DNA from: CAYMLQ01 sp964390795
Lineage (GTDB): Bacteria; Verrucomicrobiota; Kiritimatiellia; RFP12; UBA1067
NCBI GenBank assembly: GCA_964390795.1
Contig: CAYMLQ010000153.1
Coordinates: 1 to 12,679 of the forward strand
Direction: 5' to 3'
Length of the DNA stretch: 12,679 nt
The position numbers and the translations under genes were made by a program. Under the pieces are notes generated by a model. The model was not told where the DNA came from, made no database searches, and was given only the letters and a program-made list of their open reading frames with translations. Of this stretch, positions 1 to 5,611 are shown in pieces (the first letter of the stretch is position 1; each line of letters starts with the position of its first letter).

Positions 1-49
1 AGGTACTCAATAAACTCGCAGCCTAGAAACGTTCGTTTGATCTTGCAAG

Positions 50-442
50 TCACCCCTTTGTTGGGCTGGGCAGGCGGAACGATGACAAGCGGCGTAGCGA
101 TTGGATCGTATCATCAATCTGTAGCAGGAAAAGTGAGCGGTCGCGCTGTCTCAGAGGCGGCGGGCCGCCCGTTCTCTCTCCGGCTCCGCGAAGTTCCGTC
201 AACAGATCCCGCATCGCGACGTTCTGGCCGATGTTGTCCTCCGTGAACGGCTTGCCGGCTGGCCCGACCACGCGTGCGCCGCCCTTCAAACAAGGGCTCG
301 CAAGCAAAACGTCAGCGGTGACCACAATGTCAAGAGTCCCCGCGTGCGCCACGATCCAGTCATCGTCCGCGTCCTGCGCGCCCGAGACGACTTCGAGTGC
401 GATCCGCGGCTCATTCGGAATCCGCATCCAACAGTTGACGAT
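50..442 (-). pseudogene. YaiI/YqxD (DUF188) family protein, C-terminal remnant
   Basis: The reading frame from about 442 to the stop at 50 matches the second half of the YaiI/YqxD (DUF188) family, a PIN-like fold of unknown function. Visible family signatures are WMRIPNEPRI, DADDDWI, DIVVTAD, the TEDNIG segment, AMRDLLTEL and GGPPP followed by the RDRS motif. The family's N-terminal segment, which normally starts with a conserved 'hVDADACPVK'-type motif, is absent. Upstream of about 442 the frame stays open to 640 but its translation no longer resembles DUF188. The sequence there belongs to a RhuM-type remnant in another frame. Full-length members are about 150 residues and about 130 remain, so this is read as a 5'-truncated, probably inactive gene. 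A start at the Met codon 427-425 could still give a short product. Family assignment is from remembered motifs. Confidence 0.75.
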
Positions 443-447
443 ACCCC

Positions 448-561
448 AGAACCCTCCTGCTGAACTACCGAGGATTCCTCGGTGGTTGCTTTCTCTTCCA
501 GTTCGCCTTCCTTGTAGATGTTGCGGACGTGAAGGCCAATCGTGTCGGTAGCGTCTCGCGC
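448..561 (-). pseudogene. RhuM-type virulence protein, internal fragment
   Basis: In the minus-strand frame 561 to 448, about 38 codons read as a segment containing TDTIGLHVRNIYKEGELEE, then KATTEESSVVQQEG. This resembles the N-terminal DNA-binding-like part of RhuM family proteins (first described from a Salmonella pathogenicity island and common next to mobile elements), where a 'N(I/V)..HI.NI(Y/F)KEGEL.E' block is followed by 'T.EESSVVQQEG'. An in-frame stop lies a few codons upstream of the match. Similarity ends abruptly at about 448, within a few bases of the start of the DUF188 remnant. No complete RhuM gene is present. It is a relic, probably from a deletion that joined two genes. Recognition is from memory of the family and the segment is short. 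Confidence 0.55.
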
Positions 562-624
562 CGGGTCCCCTGGAATAGAGAACCGCTATCGCTGCATGGA
601 AGTGGCATGCGGGGGGAGACCCCC

Positions 625-653
625 TTGTCAGATCCGTCAATTAGTGGTACTCT
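625..653 (+). promoter_or_regulatory. Candidate sigma-70-type promoter of the toxin-antitoxin pair
   Basis: TTGTCA (625-630, five of six matches to a -35 box) is followed after 17 bases by TACTCT (648-653, three of six matches to a -10 box). The SD sequence AAAGGAG and the antitoxin start lie 20 to 35 bases further on. It is the only well-spaced pair I see upstream of 686. The -10 box is weak. Confidence 0.4.
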
Positions 654-668
654 TCCCTTGTCTTACCA
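645..668 (+). promoter_or_regulatory. Candidate antitoxin operator (inverted repeat)
   Basis: TGGTA (645-649) and TACCA (664-668) are inverted half-sites separated by 14 bases. They span the likely -10 box and transcription start of the toxin-antitoxin operon. Antitoxins of the AbrB fold usually bind such sites to repress their own operon, so this position suits autoregulation. The arms are only five bases and could be chance. Confidence 0.3.
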
Positions 669-685
669 GTAAGAAAGGAGCGATC

Positions 686-955
686 ATGTCTGTACTCACA
701 ACCACACGTATGTCCTCAAAGGGGCAGATTGTCATTCCCGAGGAACTTCGCAAGACGTTCGGCTGGAATACGGGAACCTCCTTCATTGTCGTCGGATGCC
801 CTGACGCGATCATGCTCCAGCCCGTGACAATGCCGGACATGGCCCGGTTTGACGGACTGATCGCCGAGAGCCGCAGGCAGGCGAAAGCCGCAGGCTTGCG
901 CGTCGGCGATGTCGCCGCCACGATCACCCGCGCCCGTGCGAACAAACGGCGGTGA
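686..955 (+). CDS. AbrB/MazE-fold antitoxin
   Basis: An 89-residue protein starting MSVLTTTRMSSKGQIVIPEE. Residues about 5-50 form a SpoVT/AbrB swapped-hairpin DNA-binding domain. The 'SSKGQIVIPEELRK' core is the family signature, followed by a strand region (FIVVG, AIMLQPV). Residues 55-89 form a charged helical tail (FDGLIAESRRQAKAAGL, then basic RARANKRR) of the kind that wraps and blocks the partner toxin. The start at 686 is chosen because AAAGGAG lies eight bases upstream and the domain begins right after it. The frame is open to 542 but upstream codons show no similarity. Stop and toxin start are only four bases apart, so the two are co-translated. Expected role: neutralise the adjacent PIN toxin and repress the operon. 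The domain call is firm and the pairing is inferred from position. Confidence 0.88.
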   Translation: MSVLTTTRMSSKGQIVIPEELRKTFGWNTGTSFIVVGCPDAIMLQPVTMPDMARFDGLIAESRRQAKAAGLRVGDVAATITRARANKRR

Positions 956-959
956 AAAC

Positions 960-1379
960 ATGACCGGAAAAACAGTCAACCTCGTGCTCGACACGAACGT
1001 TTTCATTTCCGCCGTGTTCTTTTCGGGCACCCCGTACCGTATCCTTGACGCATGGCGCACAGGGCGGGTGCGGCTTTTTGTTTCGCGTGCGATCTTAGCC
1101 GAGTACCATGAGACTGGAAACTCGCTCGCCAAAGAGTTCAAAGGCGTCGATGTCGCTCCTTGGATAGCCATGCTTGAAGCGCATGCAACCTTGGTCGAAC
1201 CTGAATCATTGCCGGGGCAGGTTTGTACCGATCCTGACGACGACATGTTCATCGCATGCGCACTGGCGGCGCGAGCGCACCTCATCTGCAGCGGCGACAA
1301 AGCGTTGCTTAAGACATCAGGTTACCGCGGCATCGAGGTTCTCAAACCGCGCGAGTTCGCTGATCGCTATCTGATGTAA
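960..1379 (+). CDS. PIN-domain ribonuclease toxin (TIGR00305/COG1569 type)
   Basis: A 139-residue single-domain protein. The N terminus carries the PIN signature LVLDTNVFISA with the first metal-binding Asp at residue 11. A second acidic residue is in ILAEYHE (Glu48). An acidic cluster TDPDDDMFIACAL (Asp91 to Asp95) and Asp113 in ICSGDKALL complete the metal site. The set matches the 'putative toxin-antitoxin system toxin component, PIN family' group. Such proteins are Mg/Mn-dependent single-strand ribonucleases that stop growth when the antitoxin is lost. The start at 960 is chosen over 909 because the protein then begins just before the first conserved strand, GGTGA lies upstream as a weak SD, and only four bases separate it from the antitoxin stop. 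All catalytic acids are present, so the toxin looks intact. Confidence 0.88.
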   Translation: MTGKTVNLVLDTNVFISAVFFSGTPYRILDAWRTGRVRLFVSRAILAEYHETGNSLAKEFKGVDVAPWIAMLEAHATLVEPESLPGQVCTDPDDDMFIACALAARAHLICSGDKALLKTSGYRGIEVLKPREFADRYLM

Positions 1380-1429
1380 GACTGTACCCCACAACTTATA
1401 GGCGACCCCGTCGATCTGATCAAGTGGCG

Positions 1430-2344
1430 TCATAACGCGTCTCCGGCAGACGCCGTTTTCAGGATGCTCTCCATCCGCCGTTCGGCCCACTGGCGCTCGC
1501 GTGCGCGTCCGCCGCGCAGCATGTCGATGAGGGCCAGCAGCTCATAGAGCCGCTGGTCTTTTTGAACGGCGGCGGGCACGCCACGGTGATCCGTCAGGGA
1601 CGCGAGAACCTTCTGGCCTTTCGGCATCAGGCGGTATTTCTGGAGGCGGCTGTTGGGCTTGTCGGGAATGGTCATTTCGATGAGGCCAACATCTAGTAAC
1701 TTCGCCAATGCCTTCTTGAAGTTGCCTGTCGGCTGGGGGTATCCCAATACCGTTAGAAGAGCGCTGCGCCCCAAAGGCTCTTGCCTGATCGCCTGAAGCA
1801 CATTCCGATCCGTCACAGTCAGGTCGACTGGGGCCTCGACTGGGGCCTCTTGGGCCTTGGCCGTCGGTGTGACACCCGCCAACTCAGTACTTGCCGGTGG
1901 GGTTTTGCCGAATTCCGGCACTTTGACGATAGTCCGGAACACATCGCCCTCGATCATCTCGGGATCTCCGCCGCCATAGACCTTGCCGTATTTCATCATG
2001 CGCCGCATGCCGGAACCGAGTTCGTCGGCATGCTGGATCTCGCGGAAGAAGGCGCTGATCACAGGGTTTTTGGGGAACGGTGTGAACGTGGCGGGGTTGA
2101 GCACGCCGAAGCCGTGCGGCTTGCTGGCGTTCTCTGTGCGGACTTGCCCATACTCGATAATCAGCTTGGCCGGGAAGGCGTTCAGGTATTCGTGGTGGAT
2201 GAGCAGGTTGGAGGCCACCTCGCGGAAGATGGCGCCGCGGATGCTGCGGGGTGCGGAGTCCAATGCCGGAAACCGGTGCGGTGCCAGACGGCGATCACGA
2301 TGTGTCATTGTTTGTGCATTAAGGAAAGGAGGTGCTGAAACCAT
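1430..2344 (-). pseudogene. AlbA/RecG-like transcriptional regulator, 5'-truncated
   Basis: From about residue 22 the frame matches the C-terminal half of the 'ATP-dependent DNA helicase RecG-related' regulators that carry an AlbA_2 DNA-binding domain followed by a divergent GHKL-like ATPase domain. Diagnostic blocks are IFREVASNLLIHHEYLNA, VRTENASKPHGFG, FTPFPKNPVI, FFREIQHADELGSGMRR and KYGKVYGGGDPEMIEGDVF. Residues about 176-250 look like a winged helix (TDRNVLQAIRQEP, then FKKALAKLLDVGLIEM). A basic tail follows (LIDMLRGGRARERQWAERR) that I do not recognise. The whole N-terminal AlbA_2 domain, some 200 residues, is missing. Similarity fades near 2285 and the structured RNA on the other strand starts at 2349. 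The first 20 codons (to 2344) are probably not original. A truncated protein could still be made, but it lacks its DNA-binding domain. Confidence 0.7.
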
Positions 2345-2348
2345 AAAG

Positions 2349-2538
2349 GCCCCGGCCCAACAGGGTAAGGGGCGGAAGCGATGCCGGGCGTGACCCCGGC
2401 TAGGCCTGAACGGCTAAGGGCACCCCCCATGAAGGTACTCCGACGGGTTAGCCGTTGATACCTCCTAGAGCAAAGTTAGCCAAGGAAAACTTGAAACGCC
2501 GAAACCGACCTCCGATTTTCGCTTGCCGAGTGGCAGGC
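2349..2538 (+). ncRNA. Structured RNA, candidate HEARO/omega-RNA-like
   Basis: About 190 bases fold into a compact series of stems with little coding potential. They are: GCCCC/GGGGC (2349-2353, 2369-2373) with an inner CCC/GGG; GCCGGG/CCCGGC (2383-2388, 2395-2400); CTAGG/CCTAG (2400-2404, 2464-2468) enclosing a perfect nine-pair stem AACGGCTAA/TTAGCCGTT (2409-2417, 2448-2456); AAGTT/AACTT (2473-2477, 2488-2492); and a seven-pair hairpin GCTTGCC/GGCAGGC (2521-2527, 2532-2538) with a GAGT loop. The 3' half, with GTTGAT, AGCAA, TAGCCAAGG and AAAC in that order, resembles what I recall of an IscB omega RNA (HEARO family). No iscB follows. The next start codon is 40 bases downstream and encodes an unrelated protein. 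The alternative is a cis-acting leader or riboswitch of that gene. Strong evidence for structure, moderate for family. Confidence 0.5.
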
Positions 2539-2540
2539 GG

Positions 2541-2555
2541 GATACCAAAACCAAA
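2541..2555. repeat. 15-base inverted repeat, left copy
   Basis: GATACCAAAACCAAA here is the exact reverse complement of 3583-3597. The two copies bracket the 181-residue gene, its terminator and the GT-rich tract, about 1.06 kb in all. They could be ends of a small mobile unit or arms of a long-range RNA pairing. The sequence is low in complexity and no target-site duplication was found. Confidence 0.35.
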
Positions 2556-2577
2556 ACACAGACGAAAGGGACAAACC

Positions 2578-3123
2578 ATGATGACAGCAAGAATCAGAAT
2601 TCCGAACGCCGCGACAAACGACCCCGAGGCCAAAGCCGCCGTTGACGCGGTGAACGTCGCGGTGGGGCAGATCGCCGTTGAAGCGCAACAGATCGAAGCC
2701 GAAGGGGCTGACATCCTCAAGGACGCCGAAGGTTGCGACCCGACGGACGCGCCAAAATTGGCAAAAAGGGTTGAGTCGCTGCGCGTCCGGCGCTTGGCAA
2801 ACGTCATTCGGGAACTCCGTGTTCCTGCGATGAAGGCCGCTGTTGAGCCGGTCGTCCGGTCGGCTGCGCGTGCCGAGGTTGACCGCTGGGCAAAGATGCT
2901 TGTTGAACACGATGCGATTTTGAACCAAGCGGCCGATTCAATCGGAATGGGGAAAGACTCGCCGCAGAGGCGCAACTTGTTTTTGACCGACGAGAACCGC
3001 CGTTCGCTGCTCGCCGCCGTTGCCTCTGCCGAGATGGAGTCAAACAACTGGTTCGCACGGACAGAGGCCGACGCGGCGCGGGTTGCCGAGTTGAAAGCCG
3101 AGCTGGCGTCCATGCTGCGCTGA
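2578..3123 (+). CDS. Unknown 181-residue alpha-helical protein
   Basis: Not recognised. It is rich in Ala, Glu, Arg and Val and predicted by eye to be almost entirely helical, with heptad-like stretches at about residues 15-45 (AAVDAVNVAVGQIAVEAQQI), 58-115 and 155-181 (ADAARVAELKAELASMLR). A short polar linker GMGKDSPQRRN lies near residues 123-133. There is no signal peptide, membrane segment or cysteine cluster. The start at 2578 is preceded by AAAGGGA at a good SD distance. A second ATG follows directly at 2581. The upstream frame is open to 2455 but runs through the structured RNA. A rho-independent terminator lies about 60 bases after the stop, so the RNA, this gene and the terminator look like one transcription unit. 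It occupies the place IscB would have after an omega RNA. A coiled-coil or nucleic-acid partner role is only a guess. Confidence 0.7.
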   Translation: MMTARIRIPNAATNDPEAKAAVDAVNVAVGQIAVEAQQIEAEGADILKDAEGCDPTDAPKLAKRVESLRVRRLANVIRELRVPAMKAAVEPVVRSAARAEVDRWAKMLVEHDAILNQAADSIGMGKDSPQRRNLFLTDENRRSLLAAVASAEMESNNWFARTEADAARVAELKAELASMLR

Positions 3124-3183
3124 TTGGCCGAACACAGGCGGTAGCCGAAAACTCCGTGCCCCCGGAGTCCTGCGCAGGGGCAA

Positions 3184-3220
3184 CCCCGACTTTGGACACG
3201 ATCCAGAGCCGGGGCTTTTT
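3184..3220 (+). terminator. Rho-independent terminator after the 181-residue gene
   Basis: CCCCG (3184-3188) pairs with CGGGG (3210-3214). Inside it, CTTTGGA and TCCAGAG extend the stem with one mismatch. The stem is followed directly by CTTTTT (3215-3220). Just upstream, two mutually exclusive small stems exist, ACTCC/GGAGT (3151-3168) and TGCCCC/GGGGCA (3157-3182). Confidence 0.75.
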
Positions 3221-3646
3221 CGTTTCCAGTCTTAAACGCCTGTTTAACCGGCTGACCGCTGACCGGCAACCCGGCAAACAGGCAAACCCCGATAGCCTTA
3301 CTCGGCATGACCGCAGGAAACAGCGTCAGGAGCGTTTCTGACGCGCCGGTTCGCTGGCCTATGCGTGGACAGGGGGCGCGGGCTTCCTGCGCAAGGGCGT
3401 CGGCTTCGGGGCGGGGAGCTGTCGGGAACCGGGAAGGCCTGGCACCGGCTGAGGTCGTTCTTTTTTGTCCTGAACGCCGGTTTGGTTTTTGGTTTGGTTT
3501 TGTTTTAGACGGTTTGGTAGCCATTCAGACGGGGAAAAAGGGGGCTGGATAATAGTGGTTCACGGGCTTGGTTTGGTTTTGGTTTGGTTTTGGTATCACA
3601 GAGTAACGCCGTTTACCGTTTTTGAACACCAACCGGAACAAGACAC
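3221..3646. other. Non-coding stretch with hairpin and GT-rich repeats
   Basis: No convincing gene on either strand. Open frames here are short, low in complexity or antisense to the GT tract. Visible structure: a seven-pair hairpin GCGTCAG/CTGACGC (3323-3329, 3338-3344) and short tandem motifs (GCTGACC twice near 3250, GGCAAAC near 3280). From 3479 on, two blocks of GGTTTGG/TTTTGG repeats occur. Confidence 0.5.
3479..3597. repeat. Two blocks of GGTTT/GGTTTT repeats
   Basis: Irregular tandem units of GGTTT, GGTTTT and GGTTTTT occur at 3479-3506 and again at 3570-3594, separated by about 63 ordinary bases. On the plus strand the blocks are pure G and T, a strong strand asymmetry. The second block ends in the right copy of the 15-base inverted repeat. 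Function unknown. Runs of GG spaced by T could in principle form a two-tier G-quadruplex. Confidence 0.6.
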
Positions 3647-3689
3647 AAAAAAGCCCGTAAACATTGGGGTTAATCGCTGTCTACGGGCT
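3646..3689 (-). terminator. Rho-independent terminator of the tRNA-Pro gene
   Basis: Read on the minus strand, AGCCCGTA (3689-3682) and TACGGGCT (3659-3652) form an eight-pair stem around a 22-base loop, followed by a run of six T. It lies seven bases beyond the CCA end of the tRNA fragment, where the terminator of the intact tRNA gene would sit. A shorter T-run on the plus side (CAAAAATT complement) is not convincing. Confidence 0.7.
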
Positions 3690-3696
3690 CAAAAAT

Positions 3697-3741
3697 TGGT
3701 CGGGGCGGAGGGATTTGAACCCCCGACATCCAGCTCCCAAA
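3697..3741 (-). tRNA. tRNA-Pro(UGG) 3' portion, likely attachment site
   Basis: Reverse complement reads: anticodon loop TTTGGGA with anticodon TGG (3741-3735), 3' anticodon stem GCTGG, variable ATGTC, T arm GGGGG-TTCAAAT-CCCTC (3724-3708), acceptor strand CGCCCCG (3707-3701), discriminator A and encoded CCA (3699-3697). The 5' acceptor strand CGGGGCG and a normal D arm are missing. Upstream of the loop only weak likeness remains (GGTAGTGC, and TCACC pairing with one mismatch). This is a tRNA gene cut at the anticodon loop, as expected at one end of an element that integrated there. The integrase gene starts 157 bases to the right, so the element lies to the right and the flank on the left carries the tRNA terminator. 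An intact copy would be expected at the other end of the element. Confidence 0.8.
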
Positions 3742-3800
3742 GGTGAAGCACTACCGCAATAAATCCAATATATATGGCAATTATCGACATTTTAGTCAGA

Positions 3801-3825
3801 AGGTTGGTAGGTAGGTTGGAAGGTT
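3801..3825. repeat. Direct repeats, possible integrase arm sites
   Basis: AGGTTGG occurs at 3801-3807 and 3813-3819, and AGGTT again at 3821-3825, between the tRNA attachment core and the integrase gene. Tyrosine recombinases of tRNA-targeting elements commonly bind short direct repeats beside the core, so these are candidates. The copies are short. Confidence 0.3.
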
Positions 3826-3830
3826 TCCGC

Positions 3831-3859
3831 TTGTACCCAGTATCGTAAAGTGCCACAAT
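3831..3859 (+). promoter_or_regulatory. Weak candidate promoter of the integrase gene
   Basis: TTGTAC (3831-3836) and CACAAT (3854-3859) are 17 bases apart and 39 bases before the integrase start. Both boxes match consensus only partly (three and four of six). The surrounding DNA, about 3760-3870, is clearly more AT-rich than its neighbours. Confidence 0.3.
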
Positions 3860-3876
3860 ATTCCGCATACAAACAA

Positions 3877-3889
3877 CCCTGAATCAGGG
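3877..3889 (+). promoter_or_regulatory. Palindrome overlapping the integrase SD
   Basis: CCCTGA (3877-3882) and TCAGGG (3884-3889) form a perfect palindrome around one A. The right arm runs into the SD sequence (AGGGAGG, 3886-3892). A protein bound here would occlude translation or transcription initiation. As RNA the arms are too close to close a full hairpin, so an operator is more likely. Confidence 0.35.
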
Positions 3890-3897
3890 AGGCTGTC

Positions 3898-5559
3898 ATG
3901 GCGGTAGTCGAGCTGAGAAAAAAGAACGGCAAGTGGCTGGCGAACTTCTATGTGCGGGTATATGAGAAGGGCTCTACCCATGTCATCAACACCCAGATAC
4001 CGTGGAAGGGATCACCGCCAGCTTCCATGCGGGACGAGGGCGATGCCGAGTTTGAAGTGTCGCGCAAGGCGGCGGCGACAGAGGCCGACAGGATACGTGC
4101 GGCCGCAGCCGAAAAGGGCGACGCCCGGTATATTGCTGCGCGGATTGTGGAGTCCAAGACCGGACGCAAATGGAAGGACTCACCGGTTACTAAACTGGTG
4201 GAAGTGATCGCAGACACCATACATCGCCGTCAGAGGTCCCAGCAGCATGAAACTTGGAAGAAAAGAGCCGTGCAGAATTTCGTCGAGTGGGCGCTGGCCA
4301 GAAAGATCATGACTGTGCTGATGGTGACCCCCGGTATAGCCGAGAAGTACATGGCATCGTTCTACGAGCCAGATGATGACGGCAAGATTAGGACAGCCGC
4401 AAGCATTCGCAAGATCAAGGCAGTGCTTGGTCGTGCCATGACGATCGCCCTGCCGATGGGTATTGAGAATCCATTTAAGGGGGTTATGATCGAGACACCC
4501 GAGGGCGATGTGGTGGTCAATCGTGAACCATTAAATGCAGTTGAAATTGACAGCCTGCTTAATGCGGCTTCGGATGATCAAACAGCATTTGATTTGATCG
4601 TGGCTGGGCTTTGTACAGGGCTAAGGCGTGGGGACGTCTGTAGGATACGCTGGCAAAGCGTAGACACCCGTAACTGGACCTTGAAGATCACCACGTCAAA
4701 AACAAGAACTGATCTTTATCTGCCCGTCATGCCCAAACTACAGGAAGTTATTGAGAGAAGGCTTACGGACAGGAAGGATAAGGAGGTCTTCGTATTCCCT
4801 GAAGCCGAGTTGCAGCTGCGGGAGAATCCGAGCGGTGTGTCGCGGCGTATCAAGCGGGCGTTTGCTTTGGCGTTCGCCAAACCGCCGGAAGCCGCAAAAG
4901 GGGACGCTGAGTCAGCTCAGATGGAGAAGCTTACTGACATATTACCCACTGTCTTGAAATCTGTTGATGCAGCGACAATGTCGTCTGGCAAGCGTGCGAA
5001 GATGAAAGACCTGCTAACGCGCTATGCTAACGGCCAATCCTATAGGGTGATACAGACTGAGGTTCGAATTTCCCGTGGCGGCATATCGATGCTGCTTCAT
5101 GAGGCCGAGAGGCTGGCGAGCGTCAGGTTTCTGCCGGACTCGCACGCGCCTGGGATCAACGCTGCTATCAATGAGCTGACCCGAACAGAGCGAAAGATCG
5201 GGCTAAAGGCGGCTTCGAAATATGACTTTCATGCGTTGAGAACGACGTTTGTGACGTTGGCGCTGAACGCAGGTATTAGCGTAGACAAGCTTAAGGTGTT
5301 GACCGGGCACTCGACCGTGGAAGTCGTGCTGAAACACTATTACCGCCCAAGTGGGGTTGATGTGGCCCGTGAACTTGAAGCTGCCCTGCCATCTTCTTTA
5401 ACCCGCAGGAAGATTCCCCGTCTTCCCGTCACAACACCAAAAGCGTTGCCCGAGTCTGACACGGCATCGCTAGGAGAGTTAGTTTCGCAGATTAACCAAT
5501 TGAGTGATGGAGACCGCAACAAGCTGTCCCAGATGCTGGAATACAACCGCAGACCGTAG
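3898..5559 (+). CDS. Tyrosine recombinase/integrase with inserted HTH-like segment
   Basis: A 553-residue site-specific recombinase. Residues about 1-90 form an N-terminal arm-binding region, 95-200 a SAM-like core-binding domain, and 210-495 the catalytic domain. Catalytic residues visible: Arg243 (CTGLRRGDV), Lys268 (TTSKTRTD), His445 and Arg448 (FHALRTTF), His471 (LTGHSTVEVV) and the nucleophile Tyr481 (LKHYYRPS). All are intact, so it is probably active. Unusually, about 110 residues (roughly 322-430) sit between the strand region and the HxxR box. They are helical and contain DLLTRYANGQSYRVIQTE with ISRGGISMLLHEAE (371-404), which looks like a helix-turn-helix. Typical members are 330-420 residues. 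Start at 3898 has AGGGAGG six bases upstream. It faces away from the adjacent tRNA-Pro fragment, so it probably integrates the element there. Its base composition is lower in GC than the genes to its right. Confidence 0.9.
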   Translation: MAVVELRKKNGKWLANFYVRVYEKGSTHVINTQIPWKGSPPASMRDEGDAEFEVSRKAAATEADRIRAAAAEKGDARYIAARIVESKTGRKWKDSPVTKLVEVIADTIHRRQRSQQHETWKKRAVQNFVEWALARKIMTVLMVTPGIAEKYMASFYEPDDDGKIRTAASIRKIKAVLGRAMTIALPMGIENPFKGVMIETPEGDVVVNREPLNAVEIDSLLNAASDDQTAFDLIVAGLCTGLRRGDVCRIRWQSVDTRNWTLKITTSKTRTDLYLPVMPKLQEVIERRLTDRKDKEVFVFPEAELQLRENPSGVSRRIKRAFALAFAKPPEAAKGDAESAQMEKLTDILPTVLKSVDAATMSSGKRAKMKDLLTRYANGQSYRVIQTEVRISRGGISMLLHEAERLASVRFLPDSHAPGINAAINELTRTERKIGLKAASKYDFHALRTTFVTLALNAGISVDKLKVLTGHSTVEVVLKHYYRPSGVDVARELEAALPSSLTRRKIPRLPVTTPKALPESDTASLGELVSQINQLSDGDRNKLSQMLEYNRRP

Positions 5560-5611
5560 GCCGTCAATGCCGCCCCCGTCTTGTGACAGCTAAAAGGAGG
5601 TACCCCTTTTC

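Noticed and set aside
542..685. Upstream extension of the antitoxin frame to 542
   Set aside because: The codons overlap remnants on the other strand and the promoter region. The SD and domain start support 686.
2448..3524. 358-codon minus-strand ORF over the orphan gene
   Set aside because: It is antisense to the 181-residue gene, its terminator and the structured RNA, has low-complexity composition and no plausible SD. The plus-strand gene has SD and terminator.
3479..3597. CRISPR array
   Set aside because: The repeats are short, irregular and without unique spacers, and no cas genes are present.
3489..3746. 85-codon plus-strand ORF ending in a GAEGFEPPTSSSQR-like tail
   Set aside because: The tail is the antisense reading of a tRNA 3' end, a well-known spurious translation. 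The rest reads through the GT repeats and the tRNA terminator.
3697..3770. A complete tRNA-Pro gene
   Set aside because: The 5' acceptor strand and D stem are missing. Only GGTAGTGC-like traces remain upstream of the anticodon loop.
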